A DNA stretch of 64,000 nucleotides. Source: Streptomyces sp. NBC_00523 (GTDB lineage: Bacteria > Actinomycetota > Actinomycetes > Streptomycetales > Streptomycetaceae). Location of the stretch: positions 6,634,001-6,698,000 of the forward strand of contig NZ_CP107836.1 of the NCBI RefSeq assembly GCF_036346615.1, given 5' to 3'. Position 1 is the stretch's first letter. Each line of letters opens with the position of its first letter. The position numbers were made by a program, and so were the translations under genes. Below are positions 15,814-24,287 of this stretch, piece by piece. Under the pieces are notes generated by a model. That model made no database searches. It was not told the DNA's origin and worked only from the letters and a program-made list of their open reading frames with translations.

Positions 15814-17829
15814 TCAGAGGGCGGCGGCGAGCTCCGTGCCCTGCCGGATCGCTCGCTTGGCGTCCAGCTCGGCCGCGACGTCGGCGCCCCCGATCAGGTG
15901 CGCCTCGCGGCCCGCGGCGAGCAGTTCCTCGTACAGGTCCCGGCGCGGGTCCTGCCCGGCGCACAGCACGATCGTGTCGACCGGCAGGACGTGCCGCTCC
16001 TCGCCCACCGTGATGTGCAGGCCCTCGTCGTCGATCCGGTCGTACGCGACGCCCGCCGCCATCGAGACCCCGCGGTGGCGGAGCTCGGTGCGGTGGATCC
16101 AGCCGGTCGTCTTGCCGAGACCCGCGCCGACCTTGCTCGCCTTGCGCTGGAGCAGATGCACGGTGCGCGCGGTCTTCGGGCGCTCCGGGGCCGCGAGGCC
16201 GCCGCGCCCGCGGTAGGCGGTGTCGACGCCCCACTGCCGGAAGAACACCTCCGGGTCCAGGCTCGCCTCCTCGCCGCCGTCCGTCAGGAACTCCGCCACG
16301 TCGAAGCCGATCCCGCCCGCCCCGACGAGCGCGACCCGGTCGCCGACCGGCGCGCCGTGGCGCAGCACGTCCAGGTAGCTGACGACGCTCGGGTGGTCGA
16401 CGCCGGGGATCGCGGGGGTGCGGGGCGTGACCCCGGTGGCCAGCACGACCTCGTCGTAGCCGTCGAGGTCCCCGGCGCCGACCGGAGTGCCGAGCCGCAG
16501 GGCGACCTTCTCCTCCGCGAGCCGGGTGCGGAAGTAGCGCAGCGTCTCGTTGAACTCCTCCTTGCCGGGGACCCGGCGGGCCACGTTCAGCTGCCCGCCG
16601 ATCTCCTCGGCCGCGTCGAAGAGCGTCACCTCGTGGCCGCGCTCGGCGGCCGTGACCGCGCAGGCGAGACCGGCGGGACCGGCGCCGACGACGGCGACGC
16701 GCTTGCGGGTCCGGGTCGGCGAGAGGACGAGTTCCGTCTCGTGGCAGGCGCGCGGATTGACCAGGCAGGAGGTGACCTTGCCGCTGAAGATGTGGTCCAG
16801 GCACGCCTGGTTGCAGCCGATGCAGGTGTTGATCGCGTCCGCGCGGCCCGCCGCCGCCTTCGCGACGAAGTCCGGGTCGGCGAGGAACGGCCGGGCCATC
16901 GACACCATGTCCGCGCGGCCCGACGCGAGCACCTGCTCCGCCACCTCGGGGGTGTTGATGCGGTTGCTCGTCACCAGCGGTACGGAGACCGCTCCGCGCA
17001 CCTTCTCGGTGACCCAGGTGAACGCGGCCCGGGGGACCGAGGTCGCGATGGTGGGGATGCGGGCCTCGTGCCAGCCGATGCCCGTGTTGATGATCGTCGC
17101 GCCGGCCGCCTCGATCTCCCGGGCCAGGTGCACGACCTCCTCCAGGGAGGAGCCGCCGGGCACCAGGTCCAGCATCGACAGCCGGTAGATGATGATGAAG
17201 TCGTCGCCCACGCGCTCGCGGACCCGGCGCACGATCTCGACGGGGAAGCGGATGCGGTTCTCGTACGAGCCGCCCCAGCGGTCCTCGCGGTGGTTGGTCG
17301 CCGAGGCGATGAACTCGTTGATCAGATAGCCCTCGGAGCCCATGATCTCGACGCCGTCGTACCCCGCGCTCCGGGCCAGCGCCGCCGCCGTCGCGAAGTC
17401 CTCGATCGTCGCCTCGACCTCGTCGTCGGTCAGGGCGTGCGGGGTGAACGCGCTGATCGGCGCCTGGAGCGCGCTCGGCGCCACCAGGTCCGGGTGATGC
17501 GCGTACCGGCCGAAATGCAGGATCTGCATGGCGATCCGGCCGCCCGCCTCGTGCACCGCCGAGGTCACCCGGGCGTGCTCGGCCGCCTCCGCCTCGGTGG
17601 TCATCTTCGCCCCGCCGGGGAAGGTACAGCCGCGCTCGTTGGGCGCGATGCCGCCGGTGACCATGAGGCCGACGCCGCCCCTGGCGCGCTCGGCGTAGAA
17701 GGCCGCCATGCGCTCGAAGCCGTTCTCGACCTCCTCCAGGCCGACGTGCATCGACCCCATCAGGACCCTGTTCGGCAGGGTGGTGAACCCGAGGTCGAGC
17801 GGGCTCAGAAGGTGCGGATACGGGCTCAT
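15814..17829 (-). CDS. fadH: NADPH-dependent 2,4-dienoyl-CoA reductase
   Basis: 671 residues, with ATG at 17829 after GAGGAG. The N-terminal TIM barrel is an old-yellow-enzyme FMN domain (PNRVLMGSMHVGLEE, GYDGVEIMGSEGYLINEF, SMARPFLADPDF). Next comes the 4Fe-4S cysteine set CIGCNQACLDHIFSG...SCLVNPRAC (about 335-360). The C-terminal half is an FAD/NAD(P)H two-dinucleotide-domain reductase (VAVVGAGPAGLACAV, VALVGAGGIGFDVAEFL). This is the full FadH architecture and usual length. The enzyme reduces double bonds of unsaturated fatty acyl-CoA during beta-oxidation, though actinobacterial members may take other enones. A perfect palindrome overlaps the probable -35 region. Confidence 0.92.
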   Translation of the reverse strand: MSPYPHLLSPLDLGFTTLPNRVLMGSMHVGLEEVENGFERMAAFYAERARGGVGLMVTGGIAPNERGCTFPGGAKMTTEAEAAEHARVTSAVHEAGGRIAMQILHFGRYAHHPDLVAPSALQAPISAFTPHALTDDEVEATIEDFATAAALARSAGYDGVEIMGSEGYLINEFIASATNHREDRWGGSYENRIRFPVEIVRRVRERVGDDFIIIYRLSMLDLVPGGSSLEEVVHLAREIEAAGATIINTGIGWHEARIPTIATSVPRAAFTWVTEKVRGAVSVPLVTSNRINTPEVAEQVLASGRADMVSMARPFLADPDFVAKAAAGRADAINTCIGCNQACLDHIFSGKVTSCLVNPRACHETELVLSPTRTRKRVAVVGAGPAGLACAVTAAERGHEVTLFDAAEEIGGQLNVARRVPGKEEFNETLRYFRTRLAEEKVALRLGTPVGAGDLDGYDEVVLATGVTPRTPAIPGVDHPSVVSYLDVLRHGAPVGDRVALVGAGGIGFDVAEFLTDGGEEASLDPEVFFRQWGVDTAYRGRGGLAAPERPKTARTVHLLQRKASKVGAGLGKTTGWIHRTELRHRGVSMAAGVAYDRIDDEGLHITVGEERHVLPVDTIVLCAGQDPRRDLYEELLAAGREAHLIGGADVAAELDAKRAIRQGTELAAAL

Positions 17830-17877
17830 GCGGCGGCTCCTCGCTGTGGCGTCGCCCCCAGTTCTAATCCAACGCCG

Positions 17878-17907
17878 CGCCATTGTGCAACAAGTTGCAC
17901 AATGGCG
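17878..17907 (-). promoter_or_regulatory. Perfect 14+14 palindromic operator upstream of fadH
   Basis: GCGCCATTGTGCAAC (its inner 14 bases, 17878-17891) and GTTGCACAATGGCG (17894-17907) are exact inverted copies around AA. On the minus strand TTGCAC within it can serve as a -35 element, followed about 18 bases later by TTAGAA/TAGAAC. Binding here would block the polymerase, so a repressor site is likely. The downstream PadR regulator is the nearest candidate. Confidence 0.8.
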
Positions 17908-18064
17908 TTCGTCGCACTGTGTCACGGCTCACGGCCCGGCGTGAGTCGCCCGGATGGAGTAACACCGCGGTCCCCGTGCTCCGCGGGGCGCGGAGAGTGG
18001 TGACGTACGGAAACGAGGGGCCCGTGCCGTCCGGGCGGGGCCCCGGAACCCACCGGAGACCGCC

Positions 18065-18589
18065 ATGGGCTGCGTCAACCGTCACGACCTCGGTCTGCTC
18101 GTCCTGCGCGCCGGCACCGGCGCGGTGCTCGCCGCGCACGGAGCGCAGAAGCTCCTCGGCTGGTTCGGCGGCGGGGGCATCGAGGGGACCACCGCCGCGA
18201 TGGAGGCGATGGGCTTCCATCCGCCGAAGCACAGCGCGCTCGCCGCCGGGCTCGGCGAGGCGGGCGGAGGCGTGCTGCTCGCCCTGGGCCTGGCCACGCC
18301 CGCCGCCGGTGCGGCGGCGGCGGGGGCGATGGCGGGCGCGGTGGCCGTCCACGCGCCCGCGGGCTTCTTCGCGCAGGGCGGCGGCTACGAGTACCCGGCG
18401 TTCCTCGGCTTCACCGCCGCCGCGATCGGCCTGACCGGCCCCGGGCGCTACTCCGTCGACCACGCGACGGGCCACGCGTTCAACCGGCCCTGGATGGTCG
18501 CCCTGGCCTTCGCGGGCAGCGCGGCGGCGGCCGCGGCGGTGGTCGGCAAGCGGGCCCGGGCGCGGATGCCGGAGCCGGAGGAGTTCTGA
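18065..18589 (+). CDS. DoxX-family integral membrane protein
   Basis: 174 residues, with ATG at 18065 after GGAGA. Four hydrophobic helices carry the DoxX signature: GLLVLRAGTGAVLAAHGAQKLLGWFGGGG at the N-terminus, GFHPPKHSALAAGLGEAGGGVLLALGL, then AGAVAVHAPAGFFAQGGGYEYPAFL. The short tail is charged. DoxX proteins are membrane partners in redox or thiol-stress systems in some actinobacteria, but for most members no reaction is known. It is a single-gene unit pointing at the 3' end of the ferredoxin-reductase gene, so its neighbours give little help. Confidence 0.88.
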   Translation: MGCVNRHDLGLLVLRAGTGAVLAAHGAQKLLGWFGGGGIEGTTAAMEAMGFHPPKHSALAAGLGEAGGGVLLALGLATPAAGAAAAGAMAGAVAVHAPAGFFAQGGGYEYPAFLGFTAAAIGLTGPGRYSVDHATGHAFNRPWMVALAFAGSAAAAAAVVGKRARARMPEPEEF

Positions 18590-18599
18590 AGGGGGCCCC

Positions 18600-20234
18600 T
18601 CAGCGGCGCCCCTTCGACGCCGCGACCAGCTCCGGGACCGTGCCGAACTTCACCCTCGGGCGCCCGCCGTCCCGGCCCCGCGCCCGCTCGGCCCGGTCGA
18701 TCGCGGCCAGACCGCGCGCGTCGACCACCTGGCGGCTGCGGCCCCGGACCAGGCGGCCGAAAGCCCTGGCGGGGTGGGCGGGGGAGGGGAGCGCACCGGC
18801 GACCGCGTCCGCGAGCAGCGTGCCGACCGTCTCGGCGGCGCAGGTGCGGTTGGCCCCGATGCCCCCGGAGGGCCCCCGCTTGATCCAGCCGACGACATAC
18901 GTGCCGGGCCGGCCCGCCACCCGGCCGCCCTCGTGCGGCACCGTGCCGCTCGCCTCGTCGAAGGGCAGCCCGGGCACCGCGAGGCCCCGGTAGCCGATGG
19001 CCCGCAGGAACAGCTGCGCCGGTATCGCGGACTCGCCCCCGTCCGCCGTGACCCGGACGCCCTCCACGTCGTCCCGGCCGGTGATCTCCACGGGCGCCGA
19101 GTGGAAGCGGAGCACGATGCGCCGCCCCTCCGCAGGCGGCCGCGTCCAGTCCACGGACTCCCGGCGCACCCCGCGCAGCACGGCGGCCGCGCTGCCCGGG
19201 ACCGCGTCCTCGATCGCGGGGCCGATGCGCGGATCGTGGTTGTCCACCACCAGCTCCACCCCCGGAAGATGCTTGAGCGCCAGCAGCTCGGACGACGTAC
19301 AGGCGGCGTCCTCCGGGCCGCGCCGCCCGAGCAGCACGACCTCGCGCACCCCGGAGCCCCGCAGGGCGGCCAGCGCGTGGTCGGCGATGTCGGTGCCCGC
19401 GAGCCCCGCCGGATCCGCGACGAGGATGCGCGCCACGTCGAGCGCCACGTTGCCGTTCCCGGCGACGACCACCCGCTCGGCCCGGGACAGGTCCACCGTG
19501 TCCGGTGCCACCTCCGGGTGCGCGTTGTACCAGGAGACGAACGAGGTCGCCGCGATGCTCGACGGCAGGTCCTCGCCCGGGATCGAGAGCCGGCGGTCGG
19601 CGCCGGCCCCGACCGCGTAGATCACCGCGTCGTGGTGCGCCGACAGCTCCTCGGCGGAGAGGTGCGTACCGACCTCGACCCCGAGGTGCATCCGCACCCT
19701 GGGGTGGGCGTGGAACCGTGCGAAGGTCTCGCCGACCCCCTTCGTCCCCGGGTGGTCCGGTGCGACGCCGTACCGGACGAGCCCGCCGGCCACCGGAAGC
19801 CGGTCGATCAGGGTCACCTCGGCGTTGGTGTGCAGCAGCAGGTCCTCGGCCGCGTACATCCCGGCGGGCCCGGTGCCGACGACCGCGACCCGGATCGGCG
19901 CGAAGTCGGACGGCAGGCTCCGCTCGAAGGAAGGGGCGCCCCAGGCATGGAAGTTGGGCCCGGTGGCGGGCTCCGGCTCCCGGTCCGCGTAGTAGGCCGC
20001 GTTGATGGCGGCGTACTCCTTGCGCGCCCCGAAGAGGCTGTCCACCGGGAAGATCGCGTCCACCGGGCAGGCGTCGGCGCACGCCCCGCAGTCGATGCAG
20101 GCCTCCGGATCGACGTACAGCATCTCCGTACGGCCGAAGTCCGGTTCCTCCGGCGTCGGGTGGATGCAGTTCACGGGGCACACGGCGACACAGGTGGCGT
20201 CGTTGCAGCAGGTCTGGGTGATGGCGTAGGTCAT
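18600..20234 (-). CDS. Ferredoxin-fused ferredoxin-NADP+ reductase (FprA/adrenodoxin-reductase type)
   Basis: 544 residues. The N-terminal 70 residues are a 7Fe/8Fe ferredoxin: CCNDATCVAVCPVNCIHP and CIDCGACADACPVDAIFP. The rest is an adrenodoxin-reductase-like flavoprotein with the FAD site VAVVGTGPAGMYAAEDLL, the VAGGLVRYGVAPDHPGTK loop, the NADP site VVVAGNGNVALDVARIL and the closing GWIKRGPSGGIGANRTCA. It passes electrons between NADPH and ferredoxins or oxygenases. It is 21 bases downstream of the AurF-like diiron oxygenase in the same orientation, so it is the natural electron donor for that enzyme. Confidence 0.92.
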   Translation of the reverse strand: MTYAITQTCCNDATCVAVCPVNCIHPTPEEPDFGRTEMLYVDPEACIDCGACADACPVDAIFPVDSLFGARKEYAAINAAYYADREPEPATGPNFHAWGAPSFERSLPSDFAPIRVAVVGTGPAGMYAAEDLLLHTNAEVTLIDRLPVAGGLVRYGVAPDHPGTKGVGETFARFHAHPRVRMHLGVEVGTHLSAEELSAHHDAVIYAVGAGADRRLSIPGEDLPSSIAATSFVSWYNAHPEVAPDTVDLSRAERVVVAGNGNVALDVARILVADPAGLAGTDIADHALAALRGSGVREVVLLGRRGPEDAACTSSELLALKHLPGVELVVDNHDPRIGPAIEDAVPGSAAAVLRGVRRESVDWTRPPAEGRRIVLRFHSAPVEITGRDDVEGVRVTADGGESAIPAQLFLRAIGYRGLAVPGLPFDEASGTVPHEGGRVAGRPGTYVVGWIKRGPSGGIGANRTCAAETVGTLLADAVAGALPSPAHPARAFGRLVRGRSRQVVDARGLAAIDRAERARGRDGGRPRVKFGTVPELVAASKGRR

Positions 20235-20255
20235 GGCTCGGGCTCTCGGCTCGGG

Positions 20256-21170
20256 TCAGATCAGGTGGGCGCGCTTGTAGAAGAACAGGGCCGGCTTCGT
20301 CAGCAGACGGGCCGAGGCCAGGAACTCCATCAGCCCCGAACAGCTCGACCGCATCAGGGACTTGTGGTGCTCGTTGGTCTTCGCCTCGGCCCGCGCCCGG
20401 GCGGCGTCCAGGCCGGCGTTCGCGTAGACGTCCCGGTTCACCATGCTGGTGACGATGTAGTACGAGGCGATGGCGACGACGAGCGCGTTGAGGTGGCGGC
20501 GCACCGGGCCCGCGTCGCGCAGCCGCTTGCGGGTCTCGTCGCGGGCGAACTTCATGTGGCGGGACTCCTCCACCACATGGATGTTGTTGATCGTGCGGAC
20601 GAACGGCGCGACGCGCTCGTCGCGCATCCAGTCGCGCTGCATCACGTCGAGCACCTCCTCCGCCACGAGGATCGCCGCGTACGCCGCCTCGCCGAAGGCA
20701 AGGGTCTTGAAGGCGCGGCCCAGTTCGACCACCGGACGGCGCGGCCGGTAGGCCGGTGCGCCCAGCTTCGCCGCGCCCCGGGCGAACATGATCGAGTGGC
20801 GGCACTCGTCGGCCACCTCGGTCAGCGCCCACTGGAAGCGCGGGTCGGTCGGGTCCTTGGCGTACATGTCCCGCAGCACCATCTGCTGGAGGATCATCTC
20901 GAACCAGATGCCGGTGCTGGCGACCGAGGCGGCCTCCTGGCGGGTCAGCGCCTTGCGTTGAGCCTCCGTCAGTTCGCCCCAGTACGCGGTGGCGTAGAGG
21001 GTGCTCCACTCGGGGCTCGCCCCGTGGTGGTCCGTGTCGAGGGGGGTGTCCCAGTCCACTTCGGTGGCCGGGTCGTACGAGAGCTTCGCGGACGAATCGA
21101 GCAGGCGCCGGGCGACGTCCTGCTCGGCGGCCCGGTCCTGGTCCTCCGGCCGAACGGTGCTGCTTGCCAT
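20256..21170 (-). CDS. AurF-like diiron oxygenase
   Basis: 304 residues from the ATG at 21170 with AAGGAG at ideal spacing. It is a helical ferritin-like protein with the diiron ligand pattern of p-aminobenzoate N-oxygenases: ASTGIWFEMILQQMVLRD, TEVADECRHSIMFARG (ExxH), VAEEVLDVMQRDWM and NIHVVEESRHMKFARDE (EExxH). Known members oxidise aryl amines to nitro groups, and others do different oxygenations. No biosynthetic cluster surrounds it, only its reductase, so a stand-alone detoxifying or fatty-acid-like substrate is possible. Two tandem 24-base repeats upstream suggest tight regulation. Confidence 0.85.
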   Translation of the reverse strand: MASSTVRPEDQDRAAEQDVARRLLDSSAKLSYDPATEVDWDTPLDTDHHGASPEWSTLYATAYWGELTEAQRKALTRQEAASVASTGIWFEMILQQMVLRDMYAKDPTDPRFQWALTEVADECRHSIMFARGAAKLGAPAYRPRRPVVELGRAFKTLAFGEAAYAAILVAEEVLDVMQRDWMRDERVAPFVRTINNIHVVEESRHMKFARDETRKRLRDAGPVRRHLNALVVAIASYYIVTSMVNRDVYANAGLDAARARAEAKTNEHHKSLMRSSCSGLMEFLASARLLTKPALFFYKRAHLI

Positions 21171-21270
21171 GCTGCGGCTCCTTGACTCGAGAGATCGACC
21201 CCGGCGCCGTCCGGCCCTCATCGGGTACGGCCCGATGAGATCGCCGGCCGTCGGACGCCGCCCTCGCTTG

Positions 21271-21318
21271 TTAGACGCGACGTCTAGCAAGCTGTTAGAC
21301 GGAAGGTATAGCAAGAGG
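21271..21318 (-). promoter_or_regulatory. Two tandem 24-base operator-like repeats upstream of the diiron oxygenase
   Basis: TTAGACG-N7-TAGCAAG occurs at 21271-21291 and again at 21295-21315, a period of 24 bases. The first copy includes the palindrome TAGACGCGACGTCTA. They sit about 100 bases before the oxygenase start in a comparatively AT-rich patch and would suit a TetR-type regulator. No regulator gene is adjacent. The rest of 21171-21494 shows no gene. Confidence 0.7.
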
Positions 21319-21494
21319 CGCGCGCTCACTACCCCCGCGTAGGAAATTCGTACGTTCTCTCCACGGCGGGCCCGTGTGCGGGGCGTTGGCGCGGGGCCCC
21401 GGGGGCCCTTGTCCGCGCATCGGGGCCGGGGGATCATGGCGGTCTGCCGCGGCCCGGCGGTGCGGCCCCGGGGCGGCCGACCCGGGGGAGCGTC

Positions 21495-21919
21495 ATGGTC
21501 ATCGTCGCCGTTTACTTCGTCATCGCCGTGTCCGCGGCCGTGAGTCTCGCGCGGAGCCTCGACCGGCAGATGGAGGGCCCCCGGCTGCGGGCCGCGTGGG
21601 CCGGGCGTACCGCCGAGGCGCGGTGCACGGGTGTCCGACGGAGGAGGCGCAGGACGCCGAGGGGGTCCCCACCACCCAGTCGCACGCCACCCTGGAGTTC
21701 CGTACGGAGGCCGGCCGGGCCGTCTCCTTCGAGGAGCGCCGCCGCCAACCGGACGTGGCAGAGGGTGACTTCGTGGCCGTGTACTACGCGGAGGACACCC
21801 CCGAGGCGGCCACCGCGCAGGCCCCGTCCTTCGGGACCCGGTGCGCCCGGGAACTCGTGGCCGGGCTGGGGTGCGCCTTCGCACTGGTGACGGCCGCGAT
21901 CCTCGCCGGGGTGCTCTGA
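21495..21919 (+). pseudogene. DUF3592-like membrane protein, disrupted by a frameshift
   Basis: The ATG at 21495 follows GGGGGAG and encodes a membrane helix (MVIVAVYFVIAVSAAVSLAR) then DRQMEGPRLRAAWAGRTAEARC, as DUF3592 proteins begin. That frame soon turns into Arg/Pro-rich shadow sequence. In a second frame, from about 21640, the expected remainder appears: HATLEFRTEAGRAVSFEER, DVAEGDFVAVYYAEDTPE and a C-terminal helix VAGLGCAFALVTAAILAGVL ending at 21917-21919. The two parts join into one normal-length protein of about 140 residues if one base is lost or gained between about 21615 and 21660. It is either a genuine recent mutation, a sequencing slip or, less likely, programmed frameshifting. 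Confidence 0.7.
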
Positions 21920-22100
21920 ACCGACCCGCGGGGCCGTCCCCGTACGGCCGCTCCGGCTGCCCGGAGCCTCGACAGGCAGCGTTACGGACCGATTGGGACC
22001 GTAACGTCCTGGTGTTGACGTGCCCAAATCAAGAAAGCGCCATCTTTTCGCGTTCACATCCTTGTACGGCAAGTCTTGACGCCTCTATCCTCGCCAACCA

Positions 22101-22112
22101 GAAAGCGCTTTC
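22101..22112 (+). promoter_or_regulatory. LacI-type palindrome upstream of the pectate lyase
   Basis: GAAAGCGCTTTC is a perfect 12-base palindrome with the central CG typical of LacI-family operators. A half copy, GAAAGCGC, lies at 22033-22040. TTGACG elements occur at about 22016 and 22067, so repression of the lyase promoter is plausible. Confidence 0.65.
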
Positions 22113-22140
22113 CATCTCTCTTCGACGAATGGGAACGAAC

Positions 22141-23691
22141 ATGAGGCGACCAGTCGCACTGAGACTTTCTGCGGCGCTGTCCACGATGGCCCTGGCGGCC
22201 GCGGCCGGAGCGGTCCTGACGATGCCCGCGGCATCCGCAGCCGTCGCGGGCGGCGCCACCGGCTACGCGAGCCAGAACGGCGGCACCACGGGCGGCGCGG
22301 GCGGGCAGACCGTACGGGCCACCACCGGGACCCAGATCCACCAGGCCCTGTGCGGCCGGGCCAGCAGCAGCACCCCGATCATCATCGAGGTCGAGGGCAC
22401 CATCAACCACGCCAACACCGCCAAGGTGTCCGGCGACAGCTGCAACACGGCGGCCGGGGTCATCGAGCTCAAGCAGATCAGCAACGTCACCCTCGTCGGT
22501 GTCGGCGGCGGGGCCGTCTTCGACCAACTGGGCATCCACATCCGCCAGTCCAGCAACATCATCATCCAGAACGTGACCGTCAAGAACGTCAAGAAGTCCG
22601 GCTCGCCCACCTCCAACGGCGGCGACGCCATCGGTATGGAGAGCGACGTCCGCAACGTCTGGGTCGACCACGCGACCCTGGAGGCGTCCGGCGGCGAGGA
22701 CGACGGCTTCGACGGCCTCTTCGACATGAAGGACAACACCCAGTACGTGACGCTGTCCTACAGCACCCTGCGCAACTCCGGCCGGGGCGGCCTCATCGGC
22801 TCCAGCGAGACGCAGCTCGACAACGGCTTCGTCACGTTCCACCACAACCTGTACGAGAACGTCGACTCCCGCACACCGCTGCTGCGCGGCGGCATCGCCC
22901 ACATCTACAACAACTACTACGTGAAGCTGAACAAGTCCGGGATCAACTCCCGGGCCGGTGCCCACGCCAAGGTGGACAACAACTACTTCAAGGACTCCAA
23001 GGACGTCCTGGGCACCTTCTACACCGACACCACCGGGTACTGGCAGGTCAGCGGCAACACCTTCGACAACGTCACCTGGTCCTCGCCCGGCACCGAGAAC
23101 CACCCGGCCGGCCCGAACCCGCAGTCCAACACCACGGTCAGCATCCCCTACGCGTACACCCTCGACGCGTCCTCCTGCGTGCCCGCGATCGTGACCAGCA
23201 CGGCGGGCGCCAACAAGGGGCTCAAGGTCTCGGACGGCAACTGCTCCACGACGAACCCGACCGACCCGACGGACCCCACCGACCCGACCGATCCCACGGA
23301 CCCGACCGACCCGACCACACCCGCCGGCACCAACCTCAGCCTCGGTGCCGGTGCCGACGGCTCCAGCAAGGCGAGCGGCACCAGCTACGGCAACGTGCGC
23401 GACGGTGACCTGAGCACCTACTGGTCCCCGGCCGGATCGACCGGCTCCGTCTCCGTCAAGTGGGCCTCCGCCACCACCGTCTCCGCCGTCACGATCCGCG
23501 AGGCCGCGGGTGCCCAGGGCGTGACCGGATCCTGGCGGCTCCTGAACGCCGACACCGGAGCGGTCCTCAAGACCGGCAGCGGCGCGGGCACGATCACCAT
23601 CCCGGCCACCTCCCTGCGCAAGATCACCTTCGAGATCACCTCGGCCGCCGGCACACCGAGGATCGCCGAGTTCGAGACGTACGCGGGATAG
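22141..23691 (+). CDS. Secreted pectate lyase (PL1) with discoidin-like C-terminal module
   Basis: About 516 residues from the ATG at 22141 (an in-frame ATG at 22129 has no ribosome site). A signal peptide runs MRRPVALRLSAALSTMALAA... to ASA-AV near residue 34. The right-handed beta-helix PL1 domain covers about 40-340, with GGEDDGFDGLFDMK, VTLSYSTLRNS, HHNLYENVDSRTPLLRGG (catalytic Arg region) and HIYNNYYVKLN. A TDP-repeat linker follows, then a beta-sandwich of F5/8 C (discoidin) style with DGDLSTYWSP and ending RIAEFETYAG. The enzyme cleaves polygalacturonate by beta-elimination outside the cell. It is a single gene, with a LacI-type palindrome upstream and a strong terminator after it. 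Confidence 0.9.
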   Translation: MRRPVALRLSAALSTMALAAAAGAVLTMPAASAAVAGGATGYASQNGGTTGGAGGQTVRATTGTQIHQALCGRASSSTPIIIEVEGTINHANTAKVSGDSCNTAAGVIELKQISNVTLVGVGGGAVFDQLGIHIRQSSNIIIQNVTVKNVKKSGSPTSNGGDAIGMESDVRNVWVDHATLEASGGEDDGFDGLFDMKDNTQYVTLSYSTLRNSGRGGLIGSSETQLDNGFVTFHHNLYENVDSRTPLLRGGIAHIYNNYYVKLNKSGINSRAGAHAKVDNNYFKDSKDVLGTFYTDTTGYWQVSGNTFDNVTWSSPGTENHPAGPNPQSNTTVSIPYAYTLDASSCVPAIVTSTAGANKGLKVSDGNCSTTNPTDPTDPTDPTDPTDPTDPTTPAGTNLSLGAGADGSSKASGTSYGNVRDGDLSTYWSPAGSTGSVSVKWASATTVSAVTIREAAGAQGVTGSWRLLNADTGAVLKTGSGAGTITIPATSLRKITFEITSAAGTPRIAEFETYAG

Positions 23692-23710
23692 CGGCCCCGC
23701 ACGCACAGCC

Positions 23711-23749
23711 GGGCCGGTCCGGGGAGCTGCACCCTCCCCGGACCGGCCC
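23711..23749 (+). terminator. Terminator hairpin after the pectate lyase
   Basis: A perfect 15-base stem, GGGCCGGTCCGGGGA (23711-23725) with TCCCCGGACCGGCCC (23735-23749), begins 20 bases past the stop codon. Confidence 0.85.
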
Positions 23750-23972
23750 TTCGCGCACCACTGCGCCGGACGGATGGGCGCGGCCCGCGAATCGGACGAT
23801 CAAGGAAGAACGGCCGGCCCCGTATGACCACCATGGAGCCGGGCAGGCGGTACGCAAGGGCACCGCCCCGGCGGGCACCCGGCAGATCCGAGACGGGGAG
23901 CCGGCACCCGAGCAGACCATCGACAGCGTCGAGGCCCGCAACAAGGCGCAGACGCAGGAGAGGACGACCGCT

Positions 23973-24287
23973 GTGAAGCAGGAGACCGCGGAGAAGGCAG
24001 CCCAGGCCACCGTCCAGGTGCGCGACAAGGCGGCACTGATCGCCCAGAAGCTGAAGGAGCGCACGCCGGACCCCGTCCTGGAGAAGACGGCCCAGGCCGC
24101 CGCCCAGGTACGCGAGAGCGCGGCGAAGGCCGGACAGTACGCGGCGGACAAGGCGCCGGAACCCCTGCGGGAGACCGCGGGCCAGGCCGCCACCGCGGCG
24201 CGCACCCACCGCACCCCGCTGCTCGCGGCCGGGGCCCTGCTCGCGGTGGTCATGCTGGTCCGCCGCGGCCGGGGCCACCGCCGGTGA
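23973..24287 (+). CDS. DUF3618-like protein with a C-terminal membrane helix (possibly truncated)
   Basis: 104 residues from the GTG at 23973, with AGGAGAGG upstream. Ala/Gln/Lys/Glu-rich helical repeats (KQETAEKAAQATVQVRDKAA, LKERTPDPVLEK) lead to a C-terminal hydrophobic helix LLAAGALLAVVMLVRRGRG. This is the C-terminal style of DUF3618 proteins, which in Streptomyces usually sit with a phage-holin-like gene and a DUF4235 gene. The usual N-terminal ExTREELGxTVEAL motif is missing. An upstream ATG at 23824 opens in another frame, and related text (RKGTAPAGTRQIRD) continues in this frame, hinting at a past frameshift. It overlaps DUF4235 by four bases. Confidence 0.6.
   Translation: MKQETAEKAAQATVQVRDKAALIAQKLKERTPDPVLEKTAQAAAQVRESAAKAGQYAADKAPEPLRETAGQAATAARTHRTPLLAAGALLAVVMLVRRGRGHRR

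Noticed and set aside
18600..21170. Part of an antibiotic cluster because of the AurF-like enzyme
   Set aside because: No polyketide, peptide-synthetase or other biosynthetic genes are near. Only the reductase accompanies it.
18774..21185. 803-codon plus-strand frame across two minus-strand enzymes
   Set aside because: It spans two real genes and their spacer in antisense, has no ribosome site and no recognisable domain.
23255..23325. Short tandem repeats in the pectate lyase (and similarly at 53530-53600 in the LPMO), considered as CRISPR or satellite DNA
   Set aside because: They encode Thr-Asp-Pro linker repeats in frame inside secreted enzymes. There are no unique spacers.
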